From: Alphaproteobacteria bacterium | GTDB lineage: Bacteria; Pseudomonadota; Alphaproteobacteria; Caulobacterales; Caulobacteraceae | Direction: 5' to 3' | NCBI GenBank assembly: GCA_018820205.1 | Contig: JAHJOK010000034.1 | Location: forward strand, 1-64,000 | DNA: 64,000 nucleotides | Part shown: piece after piece, positions 8,618-17,884 of the stretch | Position numbering within the stretch: the stretch's first letter is position 1 | Layout: each line of letters begins with the position of its first letter | The notes under the pieces: generated by a model | The model's database searches: none | Told to the model about the DNA's origin: nothing | The model's input: only the letters and a program-made list of their open reading frames with translations | Program-made: the position numbers and the translations under genes

Positions 8618-9387
8618 CGCGGGGCTCCCTTGGCCGCAACCGCTTCCAGCCAGTCCAGCACGGCCTCGACGTCGGCCAGACCATGGCGCGCCGCCGTCCG
8701 ACGCGTGGGGCCGACCAGAACGCCGAAACCGCCCAGCGCCCGGGCGGCCAGGAATCCGGCCTCGTCAGTCAGATCGTCGCCCAGCATGACCGGCACGGCG
8801 CCCTTGAACGGGGCCTCGGCCATGAAAGCGGTCACGGCGGATCCCTTGTCGGCGCCCGGGGTCTTCAGTTCCAGAACCATATGGCCGGGCTGAAGGTGGA
8901 GGTCGGTGTCGTGCGCCAGACGTTCGGCCAGCAGCCGGGCCTTGGCCTCGCTGGCCGGAGCGTGGCGATAATGGAGGCCGGCCGCCACGGTCTTGTCCTC
9001 AACGAGGACGCCGGGGTGGTCGCGCGCGAAATCCTGAAAGGCGGCCAGCGCCTCGGCGACGGCTGGCGAGGCCTGGGGCCGACTGACCTCGCCGTCGCGA
9101 TCCCGGCGCTCCAGTCCATGCACGCCGGCCGCGGACATCGCGGCCCCGTCGGCGATACGGTCGATCTCGACCAGCGTCCGGCCGCTGACGATCGCCACCC
9201 GCCCCTGCAGCGCGTGATCCAGGGCGGTCAGGACGGCGGTTCGGCGCGGATCGGCCAACACGGCGTCCGGGCTGGGAGCAATCGGAGCCAGCACCCCGTC
9301 CAGGTCGAGGAACAGCGCCATCGGCTGCGCAAGCGAGGTGGGCGGAGCCGACAGGGTTTCGGCGATCGTTCCGGTATCTGGCGACAT
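8614..9387 (-). CDS. otsB: trehalose-6-phosphate phosphatase
   Basis: 257 residues, HAD superfamily. Motif I is FLDLDGVLAP (about 25-34), with two Asp residues for phosphoryl transfer. Motif II is the Ser in IVSGRTL, and motif III/IV is the Lys region plus GDDLTDEAGF near residue 205. It dephosphorylates trehalose-6-phosphate made by OtsA. The start at 9387 has GAAGG five bases upstream. It is the first gene of the operon, and its stop overlaps the GH15 start. It is divergent from kdsD with 233 bp between them. Confidence 0.94.
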   Translation of the reverse strand: MSPDTGTIAETLSAPPTSLAQPMALFLDLDGVLAPIAPSPDAVLADPRRTAVLTALDHALQGRVAIVSGRTLVEIDRIADGAAMSAAGVHGLERRDRDGEVSRPQASPAVAEALAAFQDFARDHPGVLVEDKTVAAGLHYRHAPASEAKARLLAERLAHDTDLHLQPGHMVLELKTPGADKGSAVTAFMAEAPFKGAVPVMLGDDLTDEAGFLAARALGGFGVLVGPTRRTAARHGLADVEAVLDWLEAVAAKGAPR

Positions 9388-9620
9388 GCAACCTTCAGGA
9401 TGATTTTGACGGCCCCGCGCAAGGAACGCGCTCGTGCGGCAAAGGTTGACCGGATTCGCCTGAACTTGCGTTACACCGTGACCGACCCGCCAGGGCCGCA
9501 CATTGTGAAACCGCGCCGGATGGGGCAAGTCCCGCAGGCGAAACATCCCGCCTGTCGTCGCGCCCGGAGGACCACGCCTCGGGCCGCGACCCGCCAGGGC
9601 GGCGTATCAGGACTCCGGAC

Positions 9621-10616
9621 ATGCCCCTCGACGCCCCCTCTTCCGACCCCGCAACCATCGGCGTCATGACCGATCGAGCCAGGGACGTCGTCCGCCTGAA
9701 TATCGAAGCGCTGCAGGCGCTGGAACGGACCATCGACGCGACTGTCGCGCGCGCCTGCGACGTCATCCTGTCGCGGCCGGGCTATGTGGTCGTCACCGGC
9801 ATGGGCAAGTCGGGCCATATCGGCGGAAAGATCGCCGCGACCCTGGCCTCGACCGGCACCAACGCCTTCTTCGTGCACCCGGCCGAGATGAGCCACGGCG
9901 ATCTGGGCATGCTGCGGCACGACACCACCCTGCTGGCCATCTCCAACTCGGGCGAGAGCCGCGAACTGCGCGACCCGCTGCTGTTCTGCCAGCGCAACGA
10001 CATTCCGGTGATCGGCATGACCCAGCGGGGCTCGTCCTTCCTGGCGCGGATGTCGGCGGTCGCCCTGGTCAAGCCCAGCGTGGCCGAGGCCTGCCCCAAC
10101 GGGCTGGCCCCCACGACCTCGACCCTGATGACCCTGGCGCTGGGCGACGCCCTGGCCATGGTGCTGATGGACCGGCGCGAGTTCTCGGCCGAAGCCTTCG
10201 GCATGCACCATCCCGGCGGCGCCCTGGGCATGAGCCTGCAGAGCGTGCGCGAATGGATGGGCGACAACCATGCGCCCCCGCCCACCGTGTCGATCGACGC
10301 CACGTTCGCCGATGTCGTGGCCAGAATCACGGAGGGACGAAAGGGCGCAGTCGCCGTGCTCGACGCGGACGGATCCCTGGCCGGAATCATCACCGACGGC
10401 GACGTCCGTCGCGCCTTCGCCGAGGACGTGGCCGGCCTGGCGGCCGTGGACATCATGAGCCGCACGCCCATCACCGTATCGCCGGACCAGCGGATGAGCG
10501 ACGTCGTCGATCTGCTGACCGCCAACAAGATCTCGAACCTGTTCGTGATCCAGGCCGACAGGCCGGTCGCCATCGTTCACATCGCCGAGTTGATGCAGGC
10601 GGGTTACGTGTCCTGA
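9621..10616 (+). CDS. kdsD: arabinose-5-phosphate isomerase (KdsD/KpsF family)
   Basis: 331 residues. An N-terminal SIS sugar-isomerase domain (about 40-185, with VTGMGKSGHIGGKIAATLASTG, SHGDLGML and SNSGESREL) is followed by two CBS domains (about 210-265 and 275-330, with GIITDGDVRR). It converts ribulose-5-phosphate to arabinose-5-phosphate, the first step to Kdo for lipopolysaccharide or capsule. The start at 9621 has AGGA about eight bases upstream; a second ATG at 9666 lacks a site. It heads a surface polysaccharide gene group with two glycosyltransferases and an export lipoprotein, so it may serve that pathway as well as core LPS. Confidence 0.93.
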   Translation: MPLDAPSSDPATIGVMTDRARDVVRLNIEALQALERTIDATVARACDVILSRPGYVVVTGMGKSGHIGGKIAATLASTGTNAFFVHPAEMSHGDLGMLRHDTTLLAISNSGESRELRDPLLFCQRNDIPVIGMTQRGSSFLARMSAVALVKPSVAEACPNGLAPTTSTLMTLALGDALAMVLMDRREFSAEAFGMHHPGGALGMSLQSVREWMGDNHAPPPTVSIDATFADVVARITEGRKGAVAVLDADGSLAGIITDGDVRRAFAEDVAGLAAVDIMSRTPITVSPDQRMSDVVDLLTANKISNLFVIQADRPVAIVHIAELMQAGYVS

Positions 10617-10717
10617 CGGGGCGCGCGTGGTTGACCCCCGCATGGCGAGGGTTTACGCCGCAAGCCAGCCGGTAAGCGACTTGACCGGCACCGGAAAAAC
10701 CACGGCGAAGGCTGGAT

Positions 10718-12127
10718 TTGCAAACGTCGATTGATGTCGTGGAGCCGCCGCTGCGTAGTGCGTCATCCCTCCACGAAACGGACGCCCGTCGTCCGGCCCA
10801 GCCTCCGATCGCCGCCGCCGCGCCCTCTGGGCGGACGATCTGCATCGACGGGTTCAACATCGCCCTGGCCAAGGGATCGGGCATCGCCACCTATGGCCGC
10901 AATCTGCTTTCGGCGCTGAGCGCAATGGGTCACCGGGGACAGGTCCTGTATGGCCCCGGAGCGAAGCGTGTCGCCAGCAACGTGCTGAACGAAGCCGCCC
11001 TGGTCGACGCCGAGCGCGGCCGCAAGATGAAGCGGACCGAGCGTTTCATCCGCACCTTGACCAGCCGCGCCGGCCGCACGGCATGGCCGGTGACGCCGAG
11101 CGACGAGGTCGTCTGGCCGAGACGCGGCGGAGGACGTCCCGACGCGGTGTCCTACTGGGCCTCGCAGGACCTGTTCCACATGGCCAACCGATCCTTCGCG
11201 GCCTATCGCAAGGAAACGCCGGTCACGTTCGAGGCGGGCGCCGAGACGCCGGATGCGATGCACTGGACGGCGACCCTGCCGTTGCATGCCAAGGGCGTGC
11301 CGAACATCTACACGATCCACGACCTGATCCCGCTGCGCCTGCCGCACACCACCCTGGACGACAAGCCGGCCTATCTGGCCCTGTGCCAGGCCATCGCCCG
11401 GCGCGCCGACCATATCGCTGTGGTGTCCGAGACGACGCGCCAGGACGTCATCCGCATGCTGAACGTGCCGGAAGACAGGGTCACCAACACCTATCAGGCC
11501 GTCGATCTGCCCCCCGCCCTGACCGGTCGCTCGCAATCCGACGTGACGATCGAGCTGGAAGGCGTCTTCAACCTGGGCTGGAAAGAGTATTTCCTGCATT
11601 TCGGCGCCGTCGAGCCCAAGAAGAACCTGGGCCGGATCGTCGAGGCCTATCTGGCGTCAGGCCTGACAACGCCCTTGGTCATCGTCGGCGGCCGGGCCTG
11701 GCTGGACGAGGGCGAGACGGCGCTGCTGAACCAGGTGATGAAGGACGGCGGGCCCAGCGCGCAACGCATCCGGCGCTATGAATACATGCCGTTCTCGCTG
11801 TTGATCAGCCTGATCCGCGGCGCCAAGGCGACGCTGTTCCCCTCGCTGTACGAGGGCTTCGGCCTGCCGGTTCTGGAATCGATGGCCCTGTCGACTGCGG
11901 TCCTGACCTCGACCGGCGGATCCCTGCCCGAGGTCGCGGGCGACGCGGCGATCAGCGTCGACCCCTATGACGTCCAGGCCATGACCCGGGGGCTGCGCGC
12001 CCTGGACGCCGACGAGGACATGCGCGCCGAACTGGTCCGGCGCGGACTGGCCCAGTCGGGCCTGTTCTCGGTCGAGGCCTACAAGGGACGTCTGGCGGAG
12101 ATGTACGGCCGCGTCGGCCTAACGTGA
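10718..12127 (+). CDS. glycosyltransferase, GT4-type
   Basis: 469 residues. It starts at a TTG with GAAGG six bases upstream, which decides the start because no ATG fits. The GT-B fold is shown by the N-terminal CIDGFNIALAKGSGIATYGRNL (glycine-rich acceptor loop), a central IHDLIPLRLP, the donor-domain motif LHFGAVEPKKNL, and the nucleotide-sugar motif FPSLYEGFGLPVLESMA with the EX7E-type glutamates. An N-terminal extension of about 40 residues is Pro/Ala-rich. It overlaps the next glycosyltransferase by four bases, so the two are co-translated. The sugar and acceptor are unknown; a role in exopolysaccharide or O-antigen assembly fits the context. Confidence 0.88.
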   Translation: MQTSIDVVEPPLRSASSLHETDARRPAQPPIAAAAPSGRTICIDGFNIALAKGSGIATYGRNLLSALSAMGHRGQVLYGPGAKRVASNVLNEAALVDAERGRKMKRTERFIRTLTSRAGRTAWPVTPSDEVVWPRRGGGRPDAVSYWASQDLFHMANRSFAAYRKETPVTFEAGAETPDAMHWTATLPLHAKGVPNIYTIHDLIPLRLPHTTLDDKPAYLALCQAIARRADHIAVVSETTRQDVIRMLNVPEDRVTNTYQAVDLPPALTGRSQSDVTIELEGVFNLGWKEYFLHFGAVEPKKNLGRIVEAYLASGLTTPLVIVGGRAWLDEGETALLNQVMKDGGPSAQRIRRYEYMPFSLLISLIRGAKATLFPSLYEGFGLPVLESMALSTAVLTSTGGSLPEVAGDAAISVDPYDVQAMTRGLRALDADEDMRAELVRRGLAQSGLFSVEAYKGRLAEMYGRVGLT

Positions 12128-13377
12128 CGCGATCGATCCTGTTCGACGCCAGCCGACTGCTGAGCCGGGTCGAACGCGCGGCGCCGACCGGAGTGGACCG
12201 TGTCTGCCTGGCCTATGCCGAATGGCTGCTGTCGCTGCCCGACGTGCGGGTCACGCCGGTGCGGGCGCGCCACAACCGGCTGGTGGTCGTCGACGAGGCC
12301 TGGTTCAGGCGATGTATCCAGACCATGCGGTCGCGCTGGACCGGCGGGTTCTTCGAGCGGTCGCTGACCGAAGACGAGATGCGGCTGATGGCCGCCCTGG
12401 GCGGCGACGGCAAGGCCGCGGAATCGGTGATCGGCAAGCCCCCGACCGAGCCGGGCAAGTCGCCGGGGCGACGAGCGCGCGTCTGGCGGCGACTGTTCCG
12501 CTCGCAATGGATCCAGAAGCTTCCCGAGAGCAGCCATTATTTCAACGTCGGCCATACCTCGCTGGACGATCCGGCCATCCTGGCGGCCCTTCGCGACAAG
12601 GGGATCGAATGCGTCGTTCTGATCCATGACCTGATCCCGATCACCCATCCGGAGTTCTGCCGACCCGGCGACGGGGACAGGCATCGCCAGCGGGTCGTGA
12701 ACAGTCTGAACCTGGCGTCGCGCATCGTGGTCAACTCGCGCTACACCGCGCATGAGCTTTCATCCTTCGCCGCGCGTGAGGCCATCGCGGCCCCGCCGAT
12801 CGACGCGGTGCATCTGGGGCTGGAGCCGACCTTCCTGACCCGCCCGACGGCGGCGACCTCCCGCCCCTATTTCCTGCATGTCGGCACGATCGAGGCGCGC
12901 AAGAACCTGGCCTTCCTGCTGACGGTCTGGCGGCGCCTTCAGGAGAAGATGGGCGACGCGGCGCCGCAGCTTGTCCTGGTCGGTCGCTACGGGTGGGAGA
13001 ATGAAGCGGTGCTCGACCATCTGGAGCGTTCGCCGGCCCTGCGCGGTCTGGTTCATCAGGCCTCCGACCTGCCGGATTCGGCCCTGGCGACCCTGATGGC
13101 CGGCGCCCGCGCCCTGGTGGCGCCATCGTCGGTCGAAGGCTTCGATCTGCCGGCGGTGGAGGCCTCGGCCCTGGGCGTGCCCCTGATCGCCTCCGACATT
13201 CCCGCCCACCGGGAACTGACGCCGGACGCCCGGCTGATCGACCCGCTGGACGGCCTGGGCTGGATCGACGCGCTGGAGGCCGCCACCCTGCAACCGCCCC
13301 GGGCTTCGCCCTTTACCGCTCCGAGCTGGGAAGACCATTTCGCCGAGGTCGCGCGTCGCGCCGGCCTGTCGGCGTGA
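12124..13377 (+). CDS. glycosyltransferase, GT4-type
   Basis: 417 residues, starting at a GTG that overlaps the previous stop (GTGA). It shares the layout of its neighbour: ILFDASRLLSRVERAAPTGVDRVCLAYAEWL at the N-terminus, IHDLIPITHPEF in the middle, LHVGTIEARKNLAFLL at the donor domain entry, and VAPSSVEGFDLPAVEASALGVPLIASDIP as the C-terminal nucleotide-sugar motif. The two genes look like products of an old duplication. They probably add successive sugars in one polymer or act on the same lipid carrier. Confidence 0.88.
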   Translation: MTRSILFDASRLLSRVERAAPTGVDRVCLAYAEWLLSLPDVRVTPVRARHNRLVVVDEAWFRRCIQTMRSRWTGGFFERSLTEDEMRLMAALGGDGKAAESVIGKPPTEPGKSPGRRARVWRRLFRSQWIQKLPESSHYFNVGHTSLDDPAILAALRDKGIECVVLIHDLIPITHPEFCRPGDGDRHRQRVVNSLNLASRIVVNSRYTAHELSSFAAREAIAAPPIDAVHLGLEPTFLTRPTAATSRPYFLHVGTIEARKNLAFLLTVWRRLQEKMGDAAPQLVLVGRYGWENEAVLDHLERSPALRGLVHQASDLPDSALATLMAGARALVAPSSVEGFDLPAVEASALGVPLIASDIPAHRELTPDARLIDPLDGLGWIDALEAATLQPPRASPFTAPSWEDHFAEVARRAGLSA

Positions 13378-13447
13378 AACCACTTGGCGCTGGCGGGACG
13401 GCTCAAAGGCCGATAATCACCGACGGGGCTTTCGAAGTACGGATATC

Positions 13448-14587
13448 ATGACGCGTTCTCTGCTCGCACTTCTGATCGTCGCCATTCTGGGCGGATGCTC
13501 CACCCTGCCGCGCGACGGGCCGTCGAACCGGGCGGTGCTGCGGGGCGCGAACGAGAACGCCGACTACGCCATCGTCGATCTGGACTATGCCGCCGCCGAG
13601 CGGATCCGGGCCGTTCCCGGCCGGAGCTATGGCTCGCTGGCCGGGGCCGCCAGCACCGCGCCCGTCGATGTGATCGGCCCGGGCGATCAGCTGGCCATCT
13701 CCATTCTGGAACCCAGCGGCGCGCTGTTCGGCGGCGGATCGGGCAACACCAGCGTCCGTGCGGGCCAGCAGGAGCTGCCGGTCGCCACCGTCGATCGCGG
13801 CGGATCGGTCACCGTGCCGTTCGCCGGAGCCGTGCGCGTCGCCGGCCTGACCAACACCGAGGCTGCGGCCGCCATTCGCCGTGCGCTTCAGGGACGGGTC
13901 GGAAACCCCCAGGTCAGCGTCACCGTCGCCACCAACGTCTCCAACGCCGTGACGGTGCTGGGCGAGGTCAAGCAACCCGGCCGGGCGCCGCTGTCGACCA
14001 ACGCCGACACGATCCTGGACGTCATCGCGGCCGCCGGCGGGTCCTCGCGGCCCCCGCAGGACGTCGAGGTCCAGATCCGGCGGGACGATCAGACCTTCAC
14101 CGCGCCTCTTACGGCGGTGACCACCGAATTCGCCCAGAACATCCGGCTGGAGAGCGGCGATCAGGTCAACCTCGTCTACCTGCCCCGCCGGTTCTCGTCG
14201 TTCGGAGCCCTGGGCGCAGTGACGCAGCAGGACATGCCCGCCGGCGAACTGACGCTGGCCGACGCGCTCAGCCGCTCCGGCGGTTTGAACGACGGCGCGG
14301 CCAATGCCCGCTCGGTGCTGATCTTCCGCTTCGAGCGGCCGGAAGTCGCTCAGGCCCTGGGCGTCACCCAGCCCGCGACCGTCAGGGGCGTCCCCGTCGT
14401 CTATCGCCTGAACCTGGAAGAGGGGGTGGGCTTCTTCACCGCCTCGAGCTTCCTGATCCAGCCCGACGACATCATCTATGCGCCGCGCGCCCTGTCGGCC
14501 GAGGTGGGCAAGTTCTTCGGTCTGGTGCAACAGGTCACGCGGGTCGTCTATGATCTGTCGGTGACGAGCGCACTGGGCACGGACTAG
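13448..14587 (+). CDS. polysaccharide export outer membrane lipoprotein (Wza-like)
   Basis: 379 residues. A lipoprotein signal peptide ends in the lipobox ILGGC (Cys at about residue 17). A poly-export domain follows (about 70-165, [17 protein letters not shown]... to [12 protein letters not shown]), then SLBB-type beta-grasp repeats ([14 protein letters not shown] and later [13 protein letters not shown]). It should form the outer membrane channel for a secreted polysaccharide. The genes for the inner-membrane chain-length regulator and polymerase are not in the window, so the system is split. It lies 70 bp after the glycosyltransferase pair on the same strand. Confidence 0.9.
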   Translation: MTRSLLALLIVAILGGCSTLPRDGPSNRAVLRGANENADYAIVDLDYAAAERIRAVPGRSYGSLAGAASTAPVDVIGPGDQLAISILEPSGALFGGGSGNTSVRAGQQELPVATVDRGGSVTVPFAGAVRVAGLTNTEAAAAIRRALQGRVGNPQVSVTVATNVSNAVTVLGEVKQPGRAPLSTNADTILDVIAAAGGSSRPPQDVEVQIRRDDQTFTAPLTAVTTEFAQNIRLESGDQVNLVYLPRRFSSFGALGAVTQQDMPAGELTLADALSRSGGLNDGAANARSVLIFRFERPEVAQALGVTQPATVRGVPVVYRLNLEEGVGFFTASSFLIQPDDIIYAPRALSAEVGKFFGLVQQVTRVVYDLSVTSALGTD

Positions 14588-14598
14588 AGCCTTCCACG

Positions 14599-15198
14599 AT
14601 GTGGCGCGGCCTTTTTTCGGGACGCCGGCGCACCGAGCGAACATCGCAGATCGCCAGGGCGGCCGATGTGTGGGAGCGCGCCGGCAAGGTCGCCACGGCC
14701 ACCCTGCCGGTCATGGCCGAGGTCGAGACCCTGGCGTTGAAGGTCTATGGCGACCACGGCCTGCCGACCCGACCGGGCCACTATCGGCGCGGACCCGACG
14801 CCGACGGCTGGACCTATCTGGGCGAGCATGTGGACGCCCCTTATCGCTGGGCCATGGTGCTGGACATGCCGCCGGAATCCGGCTGGCGCTACGCGACGCT
14901 GGAGGACATCGGCCGATATCCCGGCGCGTCTCCGCAACTGCGGGCCGCCTCCAGCCTGCTGGCGACATGTCGCCATCTGAAGTCGCGATTGAGCGGCCGC
15001 GAGCCGGGTGAGCCGGGCGACGATATCGAGACGGCGATCCGGCTGGGCGTGGACTGGCGAGCGCTGCAGGACGCACTGGCCCAACCGGCGCGAGACAGTT
15101 CGCGGCTGAAGCTGACCCGGCCTGTCGACGCCCTGCCCGAGCCGGCCACCATACCGGCCGCAAAACCGAAGCGGACGCGCCGCAAGAAGGCCGACTGA
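14599..15198 (+). CDS. uncharacterised protein, 199 residues
   Basis: I do not recognise this family. It starts 11 bases after the Wza-like gene and is probably co-transcribed with it. It is soluble, without a signal peptide or membrane segment. A central part (about 45-105, with [34 protein letters not shown]) looks like a folded domain. The C-terminal 25 residues are Pro/Ala/Lys/Arg-rich and end in a basic RTRRKK stretch. Codon use at third positions is strongly GC-biased, so it is a real gene. The position suggests a link to polysaccharide export, but nothing in the protein proves it. Confidence 0.75.
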   Translation: MWRGLFSGRRRTERTSQIARAADVWERAGKVATATLPVMAEVETLALKVYGDHGLPTRPGHYRRGPDADGWTYLGEHVDAPYRWAMVLDMPPESGWRYATLEDIGRYPGASPQLRAASSLLATCRHLKSRLSGREPGEPGDDIETAIRLGVDWRALQDALAQPARDSSRLKLTRPVDALPEPATIPAAKPKRTRRKKAD

Positions 15199-15200
15199 CC

Positions 15201-16211
15201 TCAGGCGGCGGCGCGGTCCTGCGACATCGCCTCGCTGAGCAGTTCCAGCGAGCGCACCCGGGCCGCTGGATCCCAGATCTGGCTCGTGATCATCAGTTCG
15301 TCGGCGCCCGTCGCCGCGACGAACGCGTCGATCCCTGCCCGCACCGTGTCCGGCGAGCCCACGGCCGAACAGGCCAGGGCCTGGCCGATCATGGCCCGCT
15401 CCCCCTCGCCGAGGCTGTCGGCGTATCCTGGTCGAGGCCGCGGCAGCTTGCCCGGACGGCCCGAGCGCAGATTGACGAAGGCCTGCTGCACCGAGCTGAA
15501 CAGCAGGCGCGCCGCCTCGTCCGTCTCGGCGGCGATGACGTTGAAGCCCAGCATGACATAGGGTTCGGCCAGATGCGCCGAGGGTCGGAAGGTCTCGCGA
15601 TAGATCCGGATCGCCGACTGCATCTCGCCCGGAGCGAAATGGCTGGCGAAGGCGTAGGGCAGGCCCAGATGGGCGGCCAGTTGCGCACCGAAGGTGGACG
15701 ACCCCAGAATCCAGACCGGCACGGCCTGGCCCTCGCCGGGGTTGGCGCGGATACGCTGGTCGGCAGTCGCGGGCTCGAACCATTGCAACAGCTCCATCAC
15801 GTCCTGGGGAAAGCTGTCGACGTCGCCCTGCAGGGTTCGGCGCAGGGCCTTGGCGGTAGCCATGTCCGATCCGGGCGCGCGCCCCAGACCCAGGTCGATG
15901 CGACCGGGGTACAGGGCGTTCAGCGTGCCGAACTGTTCGGCGATCACCAGAGGCGCATGGTTGGGCAACATGACCCCGCCCGCGCCGACGCGGATCGTCT
16001 TCGTCGCCGCCGCCACGGCCCCGATGACCACCGATGTGGCCGCCGAGGCGATGCCGGCCATGTTGTGGTGCTCGGCCAGCCAGTAACGCTGATAGCCCAG
16101 CCGCTCGGCGTGGCGAGCCAGGTCGATGGTGTTGGCCAGGGCGCGCGAGACGTCGGACCCTTCGGGCACCGGCGCGAGATCGAGAACAGAGAGTATTGCC
16201 ATTCCCGCCAT
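15201..16211 (-). CDS. LLM class flavin-dependent oxidoreductase (bacterial luciferase-like)
   Basis: 336 residues. The luciferase-like TIM barrel is shown by [12 protein letters not shown] at the N-terminus, [51 protein letters not shown] and [12 protein letters not shown]. It belongs to the MsnO8/YhbW-like branch that uses reduced FMN; the substrate is unknown. Two in-frame ATGs (16211 and 16202) are both possible and neither has a clear ribosome site. It lies 25 bp downstream of ppa on the same strand and may be co-transcribed. Confidence 0.87.
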   Translation of the reverse strand: MAGMAILSVLDLAPVPEGSDVSRALANTIDLARHAERLGYQRYWLAEHHNMAGIASAATSVVIGAVAAATKTIRVGAGGVMLPNHAPLVIAEQFGTLNALYPGRIDLGLGRAPGSDMATAKALRRTLQGDVDSFPQDVMELLQWFEPATADQRIRANPGEGQAVPVWILGSSTFGAQLAAHLGLPYAFASHFAPGEMQSAIRIYRETFRPSAHLAEPYVMLGFNVIAAETDEAARLLFSSVQQAFVNLRSGRPGKLPRPRPGYADSLGEGERAMIGQALACSAVGSPDTVRAGIDAFVAATGADELMITSQIWDPAARVRSLELLSEAMSQDRAAA

Positions 16212-16236
16212 ATGGGGATGGCCCGGCGTCGGACAA

Positions 16237-16806
16237 TCAGGCGGCGTTGGCGGCCTTGCTCTTGCCTGCGGCGGCGGCGGCCTCATCGTGGGCCTTCATG
16301 CCCTGGGCGATCAGTTCGGCGGCCTCGCCGGCGTCGCCCCAGCGCTTGACCCGCACCGACTTGTTCTTCTCCAGATCCTTGTAGCGGGTGAAGAAATGCT
16401 CGATCTGCTCGACCATGATGGTCGGCAGCTGACGATAGCTGGCGATGTCGGTGTAATAGGGGTGCAGCGCATCGACCGGGACGGCCAGGATCTTGTCGTC
16501 GCCGCCGGCCTCGTCTTCCATCATCAGCACGCCGATGGGACGCGAGCGGATGACGCAGCCGGGCACCACCGGGGTCGGGTTCAGCACGATGACGTCGCAG
16601 GGATCGCCGTCGTCGGCCAGCGTATGCGGCACGAAGCCGTAGTTGCCCGGGTAGTACATGGCCGTATGCAGGAAACGGTCGACGAACAGGGCGCCGGACG
16701 CCTTGTCCATCTCGTATTTCACCGGCAGGCCGCCTTGCGGGATTTCGATGACCACGTTCAGATCCCAGGGCGGGTTCGGACCGACAGGAATGGCGTCGAG
16801 GTTCAT
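16237..16806 (-). CDS. ppa: inorganic pyrophosphatase
   Basis: 189 residues, family I soluble pyrophosphatase with a C-terminal Ala/Lys extension. Active-site features include the N-terminal [28 protein letters not shown] and the metal-binding signature [11 protein letters not shown], followed by KILAVP and RYKDLEKNK. It hydrolyses pyrophosphate released by biosynthesis and is expected to be essential. Transcribed divergently from the DUF599 gene with about 115 bp between them. Confidence 0.95.
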   Translation of the reverse strand: MNLDAIPVGPNPPWDLNVVIEIPQGGLPVKYEMDKASGALFVDRFLHTAMYYPGNYGFVPHTLADDGDPCDVIVLNPTPVVPGCVIRSRPIGVLMMEDEAGGDDKILAVPVDALHPYYTDIASYRQLPTIMVEQIEHFFTRYKDLEKNKSVRVKRWGDAGEAAELIAQGMKAHDEAAAAAGKSKAANAA

Positions 16807-16921
16807 GTTCGGCTCGGATTGTGCAACTGCGAAGGGAGGCAGGCGTGATAAGCCTGTCGGCGGCGATCGGCAAGCGCGACTGACACGGCCAGCCTGCCAT
16901 GGATGAGGAACACGGGTTGAA

Positions 16922-17623
16922 ATGACCGCGATCGACTGGGCGGGTCTGACGCTCTTTATCGTCTGCTGGCTGGGCTATGACCCGCTGCTGAAACTGCTGG
17001 CGCGACGCAGCGGCTCGCTGAACACCGACATGCTGACGGTCCGGCAGGCCTGGATGACGGCCATGACCCACCGCGAGATCAGGCTGCTGGACAGCCAGCT
17101 TCTGGGGCATTCGATCAACTCCGGGTCCTTTTTCGCCTCGTCCAACCTGCTGCTGATCGCCGGCGTCGCGGGCATATTGTTCGGCGGGGACCAGGCGCTG
17201 CGGGGGTTCTCGGCCGTCGGCGCCGAAGACGTGCCGGTCAAGCTGCTCGAGGCCAAACTGGGTCTGGTGCTCCTATGTCTGGCCCGAGGTCTGCTGGATT
17301 TCATCTGGTCGATTCGCCAGATGAACTACGCCCTGGCCCTGATCGGCGCCGCGCCCGAAGTTCATTCCGAGGCCGACAAGGTCGCCTTCGGCGAGGCGAC
17401 GGCACGGGTCCTGAATCCGGCCCTGGCGGCCTTCAGCCAAGGCGTGCGCGGCTATTATTTCGCCCTGGCGGCGGCGGCCTGGCTGTTTGGCCCGATCTGG
17501 CTGTGCGCCGGCGTCGTGTCAGCCTTCGCCCTGCTGGTATGGCGACAGTCGGCCTCTCCGGCGGCAAGGGCGATCCGCACCGCCCGGAGACTTCTCGAGG
17601 TCAATCATGGCCGTCAAGCCTGA
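16922..17623 (+). CDS. DUF599 family membrane protein
   Basis: 233 residues with four likely membrane segments: about 6-22 (WAGLTLFIVCWLGY), 72-92 (LLLIAGVAGILFGG), 112-132 and 180-212. Between the first two lies a conserved cytoplasmic stretch with NTDMLTVRQAWMTAM and LLDSQLLGHSINSGSFFASSNL, which marks DUF599. The function of the family is unknown. The gene stands alone; the next feature downstream is the probable small RNA with its own promoter. Confidence 0.85.
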   Translation: MTAIDWAGLTLFIVCWLGYDPLLKLLARRSGSLNTDMLTVRQAWMTAMTHREIRLLDSQLLGHSINSGSFFASSNLLLIAGVAGILFGGDQALRGFSAVGAEDVPVKLLEAKLGLVLLCLARGLLDFIWSIRQMNYALALIGAAPEVHSEADKVAFGEATARVLNPALAAFSQGVRGYYFALAAAAWLFGPIWLCAGVVSAFALLVWRQSASPAARAIRTARRLLEVNHGRQA

Positions 17624-17751
17624 CCATTTCGCACTGCAATATACGCATCTGATCTTTCTGACGCACGAAACATGTCCTGAAAGCGGTTACATCAGGGCAG
17701 GCGGGCCGCGTTAGCGGTAACACGGCGTGATCGCCGGCTATAAAAGGCCTC

Positions 17752-17780
17752 TTGACGCGTTGTGCACCGCAACCTAGATT
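17752..17780 (+). promoter_or_regulatory. sigma-70-type promoter of the small RNA
   Basis: TTGACG (17752-17757) and TAGATT (17775-17780) are separated by exactly 17 bases, a near-ideal housekeeping promoter. It points at the structured, gene-free segment that begins about seven bases further on. Confidence 0.7.
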
Positions 17781-17786
17781 GATCTT

Positions 17787-17869
17787 CGACGCCTCCGGGC
17801 GTCTTGCCCTTCCTGGGCGTTTCCTCCCTATAGACTTTTATGCCGCGCCTTCGGGCGCGGCTTTTTTTT
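17787..17869 (+). ncRNA. probable trans-acting small RNA with anti-Shine-Dalgarno loops
   Basis: About 83 nt between the promoter and a strong terminator, with no open reading frame. Hairpin 1 has a perfect 6-bp stem (17788-17793 with 17798-17803) and loop TCCG. Hairpin 2 has stem GCCC/GGGC (17806-17809 with 17815-17818) and loop TTCCT. A single-stranded TTTCCTCCC lies at about 17820-17828, then the terminator. C/U-rich TTCCT and CCTCC loops complementary to ribosome binding sites are a hallmark of the CcsR/cuckoo-type small RNAs of alphaproteobacteria (recalled, not searched). The call rests on structure, promoter and terminator; the targets are unknown. Confidence 0.65.
17842..17869 (+). 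terminator. rho-independent terminator of the small RNA
   Basis: A perfect 8-bp GC stem (17842-17849 with 17854-17861) with a TTCG tetraloop, followed by eight T residues. It also lies just past the stop codon of the convergent amidohydrolase gene. Confidence 0.92.
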
Positions 17870-17884
17870 GCTCGCGGCAGGCGT

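Noticed and set aside
13403..14644. 413-residue minus-strand open frame opposite the Wza-like gene
   Set aside because: Shadow; no signal peptide or domain.
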